Assembly (NCBI GenBank): GCA_013331125.1
Contig: DUGW01000005.1
Span: 1 to 6,637 of the forward strand
DNA length: 6,637 bases
Direction: 5' to 3'
Origin: Candidatus Woesearchaeota archaeon
Lineage (GTDB): Archaea > Nanoarchaeota > Nanoarchaeia > Woesearchaeales > UBA11576
Shown here: positions 4,309 to 6,637 of the stretch, one piece after another
Layout: every line of letters starts with the position of its first letter
Position numbering within the stretch: the first letter of the stretch is position 1
Notes under the pieces: model-generated
What the model was told of the DNA's origin: nothing
Seen by the model: the letters and a program-made list of their open reading frames with translations, nothing else
The model's database searches: none
Translations under genes and position numbers: made by a program

Positions 4309-6637
4309 GATAAGAAAACCGGGTTAGTGTTTCTGTTGTTCTTTCTGTTATTGGCAGGTTTGGTATCTGCTGTTCCGCTTTTCTACTTTGTGCAGCAGAT
4401 TCCTGCTGACTTGTCTAATACCAACCTCTTCTCTTCATTGCTGAACATAACATATAACATCACGGATCCTGTGGGACTCAACGAGTCTACGATCAGGCTG
4501 TATTATAAGACGAATACGTCTGATTCCGAATGTTGGATCTACGTAAACGGCAGTTCTACCTGTGGTTATCAGCCGAAGACATATTCCTCGAAATCAGGGA
4601 CGTTGTATAGTTTCCGCCTTTCTGAAAGTGAGATATATCCTGCAGTCTATAACTTCAATCAGACTGTGATGGTCAATACTGCGCATCAGTCTTTCAGTCT
4701 GGTTTCTAACAAATCTTACATGAAGGTGAGGTTCTTCAACATTACAAACAGCAAGCCATACTTCATGTTTGAGGTCTTTGCCAATGCTTCAGCTTCTTCA
4801 GGTCCTTTGAGGGTATACTACTGCAATTCGTCTTATGCTTTTGGGGATCCTGTGACCAGCGCAAACTGCATAAATTTCTACAATCTTGATGCGACTGTTG
4901 CTTTTAATCATTCGCACTCTTCATACTCGAGGCATCAGTTGATTCCTCTCGCGATAAATACCACGACAAAGATGGTTGGTGATAAGGTGTACATGAGTCC
5001 GGTTTCGTATTTCCTTTTGAGGGGGAGGGATGGTAGTGACTGGAAGGTGTACTACATACCGCAGGTCGCAAGGAAAGATACTGTGCAGAATATCTCGGTA
5101 GGTACGGGTTCTGTTCTCAGGCCTAATGCTCTGGGCTCAGCCTCCAATCTTGGACGTTTCTGCTTTCCTTCGTGTTCTGCTAATTGGCAGGCTGTGGATG
5201 ACATAAATTCTGACGGTGACATAACCTATGTTAGAGGTCCGTCGGATAGTTTTGCGTATGATCTGTACAATGTTCCTGACATTACCCAAAGTTCATCTGT
5301 CATTACGAAGGTCACCGTCTATATTTTTGCGCGGGCATCTGCTCAATGTGCCGGATTATGCCAGGCACGGACAAAATTGAGAACGAACAGTGTTATTTAT
5401 GATGGTCCGACGATATCCTTGACAGGGACGACCTATGCGACGTACGCAACTGAATACTCTAAGAACCCCCAGACGGGATTGCCTTGGACCGTAAGTGAGG
5501 TAAATAACATGCAGATAGGGGTTGGTCTGAAGAGCAGATTGGATCAAATCGATTATCGGGCTTTGGCCACGCAGGTCTATGCGGTGGTTGATAAGGCAGT
5601 CTATAATAATTTCACCGGAACTGTCGACGCCCACTTGCACCAGTATGATGGCAGCACGTTTTATTACTACACTTGTGCAAAAGATAATTCAGGGACGCAG
5701 AATTGTTCGCCTGTCAGGTCTGATCCACTTCAGCTGGGTGGTCTGCCACCTATAGCTCCGCAGGTGTATGCTCCGGTGACAGGCTATTATTCAGGATACT
5801 TGCCGATTAATTTCACGAAATCGGCATCTCCTAACGCCTATACTATAACAAATTATAATATCTCGCTGGTAGATAATACTCTGGCGTTTGTCCAGACCAT
5901 ACGGCAATACAATGGCGCGAACCTATCTTACCTGTGGGACAGTTCGTCAGCGGCTGACGGGCTTTATAGGGCAGAGGTCGAGGCGTGCGACAGCCAGGGC
6001 CAGTGCTCAAGCGGAAGGTCTCCTTTGTTTACCATAGACAATACTGATCCTGGCGTGGATTTTGCTTCACCTACAGAGACTTCAGGAAGCACGGTCAATA
6101 GGGATTACATCTACGTTAATGTGACTGCGACTGACACCAATTTTGACCGGATAAGGATCCTTCTATATAATACGACGGGTTTGATTAGGGTGGCTTCCTT
6201 GTTCTCATCGCCTTCTTTCTGGAATTTCACCAACGTTACGAACGGCGTGTATTACTTCAACGCAACAGCTATTGACAAGGCGAACAATTCAAACTCGACA
6301 GTGACGAGGAACGTTACTGTGAACGTGCCTGATACTGCGCCTCCTGCTTCTGTCACTAATCTAAAGAGTGATTTTGTCAACACTACTGCTGTTGATTGGT
6401 CTTGGGTTCTTCCTGTTGATGCTGATTTCAATAGCACAATAGTTTATCTTAATGGGACTAATGTAGTTAACACCACTAATGCGTATTACAATGCCACGGG
6501 TCTTGCTTGTGGAACTGTATATAATCTTACTCTTCATACTAAGGATCATGCTGGTAATGTCAACTTGACTGATGTTACTAATTTGACAAGCACAACGGCA
6601 TGCCCAGACACGACGCCTCCTGCTTCTGTCACTAATC
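4294..6637 (+). CDS. Large secreted, probably N-glycosylated surface protein (3' partial)
   Basis: Open without a stop from the start region to the right edge: 781 codons from GTG 4294 (777 from TTG 4306, 787 from ATG 4276). Residues 11-26 (LVFLLFFLLLAGLVSA) form a signal peptide with likely cleavage after VSA. Residues about 27-280 are beta-rich with paired cysteines and no family I can name. Residues about 283-434 form a probable jelly-roll beta-sandwich: ITYVRGPSDSFAYDLYNVPD, then VITKVTVYIFARAS, TGLPWTVSEVNNMQIGVGL and ATQVYAVVD. An FN3-like segment follows (about 480-585), then an Ig-like segment (about 586-678, ending VTRNVTVNV). Next comes a 92-residue FN3-like module (679-770) starting PDTAPPASVTNL, and the first residues of another copy, PDTTPPASVTN. 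About 34 N-x-S/T sequons indicate heavy archaeal N-glycosylation. The role is probably adhesion or S-layer-associated attachment. Any C-terminal anchor lies beyond the window. It follows the RHH-like gene with overlap. Confidence 0.88.
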   Translation, partial: MRVDLDKKTGLVFLLFFLLLAGLVSAVPLFYFVQQIPADLSNTNLFSSLLNITYNITDPVGLNESTIRLYYKTNTSDSECWIYVNGSSTCGYQPKTYSSKSGTLYSFRLSESEIYPAVYNFNQTVMVNTAHQSFSLVSNKSYMKVRFFNITNSKPYFMFEVFANASASSGPLRVYYCNSSYAFGDPVTSANCINFYNLDATVAFNHSHSSYSRHQLIPLAINTTTKMVGDKVYMSPVSYFLLRGRDGSDWKVYYIPQVARKDTVQNISVGTGSVLRPNALGSASNLGRFCFPSCSANWQAVDDINSDGDITYVRGPSDSFAYDLYNVPDITQSSSVITKVTVYIFARASAQCAGLCQARTKLRTNSVIYDGPTISLTGTTYATYATEYSKNPQTGLPWTVSEVNNMQIGVGLKSRLDQIDYRALATQVYAVVDKAVYNNFTGTVDAHLHQYDGSTFYYYTCAKDNSGTQNCSPVRSDPLQLGGLPPIAPQVYAPVTGYYSGYLPINFTKSASPNAYTITNYNISLVDNTLAFVQTIRQYNGANLSYLWDSSSAADGLYRAEVEACDSQGQCSSGRSPLFTIDNTDPGVDFASPTETSGSTVNRDYIYVNVTATDTNFDRIRILLYNTTGLIRVASLFSSPSFWNFTNVTNGVYYFNATAIDKANNSNSTVTRNVTVNVPDTAPPASVTNLKSDFVNTTAVDWSWVLPVDADFNSTIVYLNGTNVVNTTNAYYNATGLACGTVYNLTLHTKDHAGNVNLTDVTNLTSTTACPDTTPPASVTN
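6328..6603 (+). repeat. FN3-like module, first complete copy (92 residues)
   Basis: Runs from the proline of PDTAPPASVTNL to just before the next PDTTPPASVTN, a 276-nt unit. It contains WSWVLPVDADFNSTIVYLNG, YYNATGL and YNLTLHTKDHAGNVN, the usual strands of archaeal FN3-type surface modules. It holds eight sequons. Codons are strongly T-ending compared with the preceding domains. Confidence 0.75.
6614..6637 (+). repeat. Exact 24-nt direct repeat of 6338-6361 at the right edge
   Basis: The last 24 bases are identical to 6338-6361, at a distance of 276 nt. They encode the PPASVTN start of the second FN3-like module. The identity may continue past the edge, so its true length is unknown. Confidence 0.9.

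Noticed and set aside
5356..5640. A 94-codon minus-strand open frame within the surface-protein gene
   Set aside because: The plus frame is continuous and domain-like here, and the minus frame shows no motif or start signal.

Overview
The window looks archaeal and chromosomal. The evidence is a glycine tRNA gene interrupted by a small intron at the canonical 37/38 position, TATA/BRE-type promoters placed 25-30 nt upstream of gene starts, a gene that appears to be leaderless, GAGGTG-type ribosome binding sites, and a TrmB-family regulator. The surface-protein style (Cys-rich repeats, FN3-like modules with a PPASVTN signature, dense N-glycosylation sequons) is what I would expect from a DPANN-type lineage such as Woesearchaeota or Pacearchaeota. 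That placement is inference from family resemblance, not from a marker gene.

Layout. Positions 3-383 (+) hold the C-terminal half of a TrmB-like regulator cut by the left edge. Positions 440-1942 (+) encode a single-span membrane protein with a cytoplasmic helical N-terminus and an exported, very Cys-rich C-terminus containing a duplicated 52-residue module. Its start is ambiguous and may be an ATT codon at 413. Converging on it, with 21 bp between stop codons, is a two-gene minus-strand operon: a PIG-L/LmbE-type zinc deacetylase (3800-3099) followed by a GT4 glycosyltransferase (3073-1964). A divergent promoter region with a palindromic TATA box separates this operon from an intron-containing tRNA-Gly(UCC) at 3890-3986. 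After a 153-bp intergenic region with a strong BRE/TATA promoter, a 54-residue ribbon-helix-helix-like protein (4140-4304) is probably translated from a leaderless mRNA. Its end overlaps the start of a large secreted surface protein (from about 4294), which stays open through the right edge.

How the parts may fit. The glycosyltransferase and deacetylase form a sugar-transfer plus N-deacetylation pair of the kind seen in GPI-anchor (PIG-A/PIG-L) and thiol-cofactor (MshA/MshB, BshA/BshB) pathways. In an archaeon they could build an amino-sugar lipid or a surface glycan. They lie between two cell-surface proteins of contrasting type, one Cys-rich with a single sequon and one with about 34 sequons. 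The region therefore reads as a cell-envelope neighbourhood with two small regulators (TrmB-like and RHH-like), not as a defence or mobile island. I see no CRISPR array, insertion sequence, transposase or phage gene.
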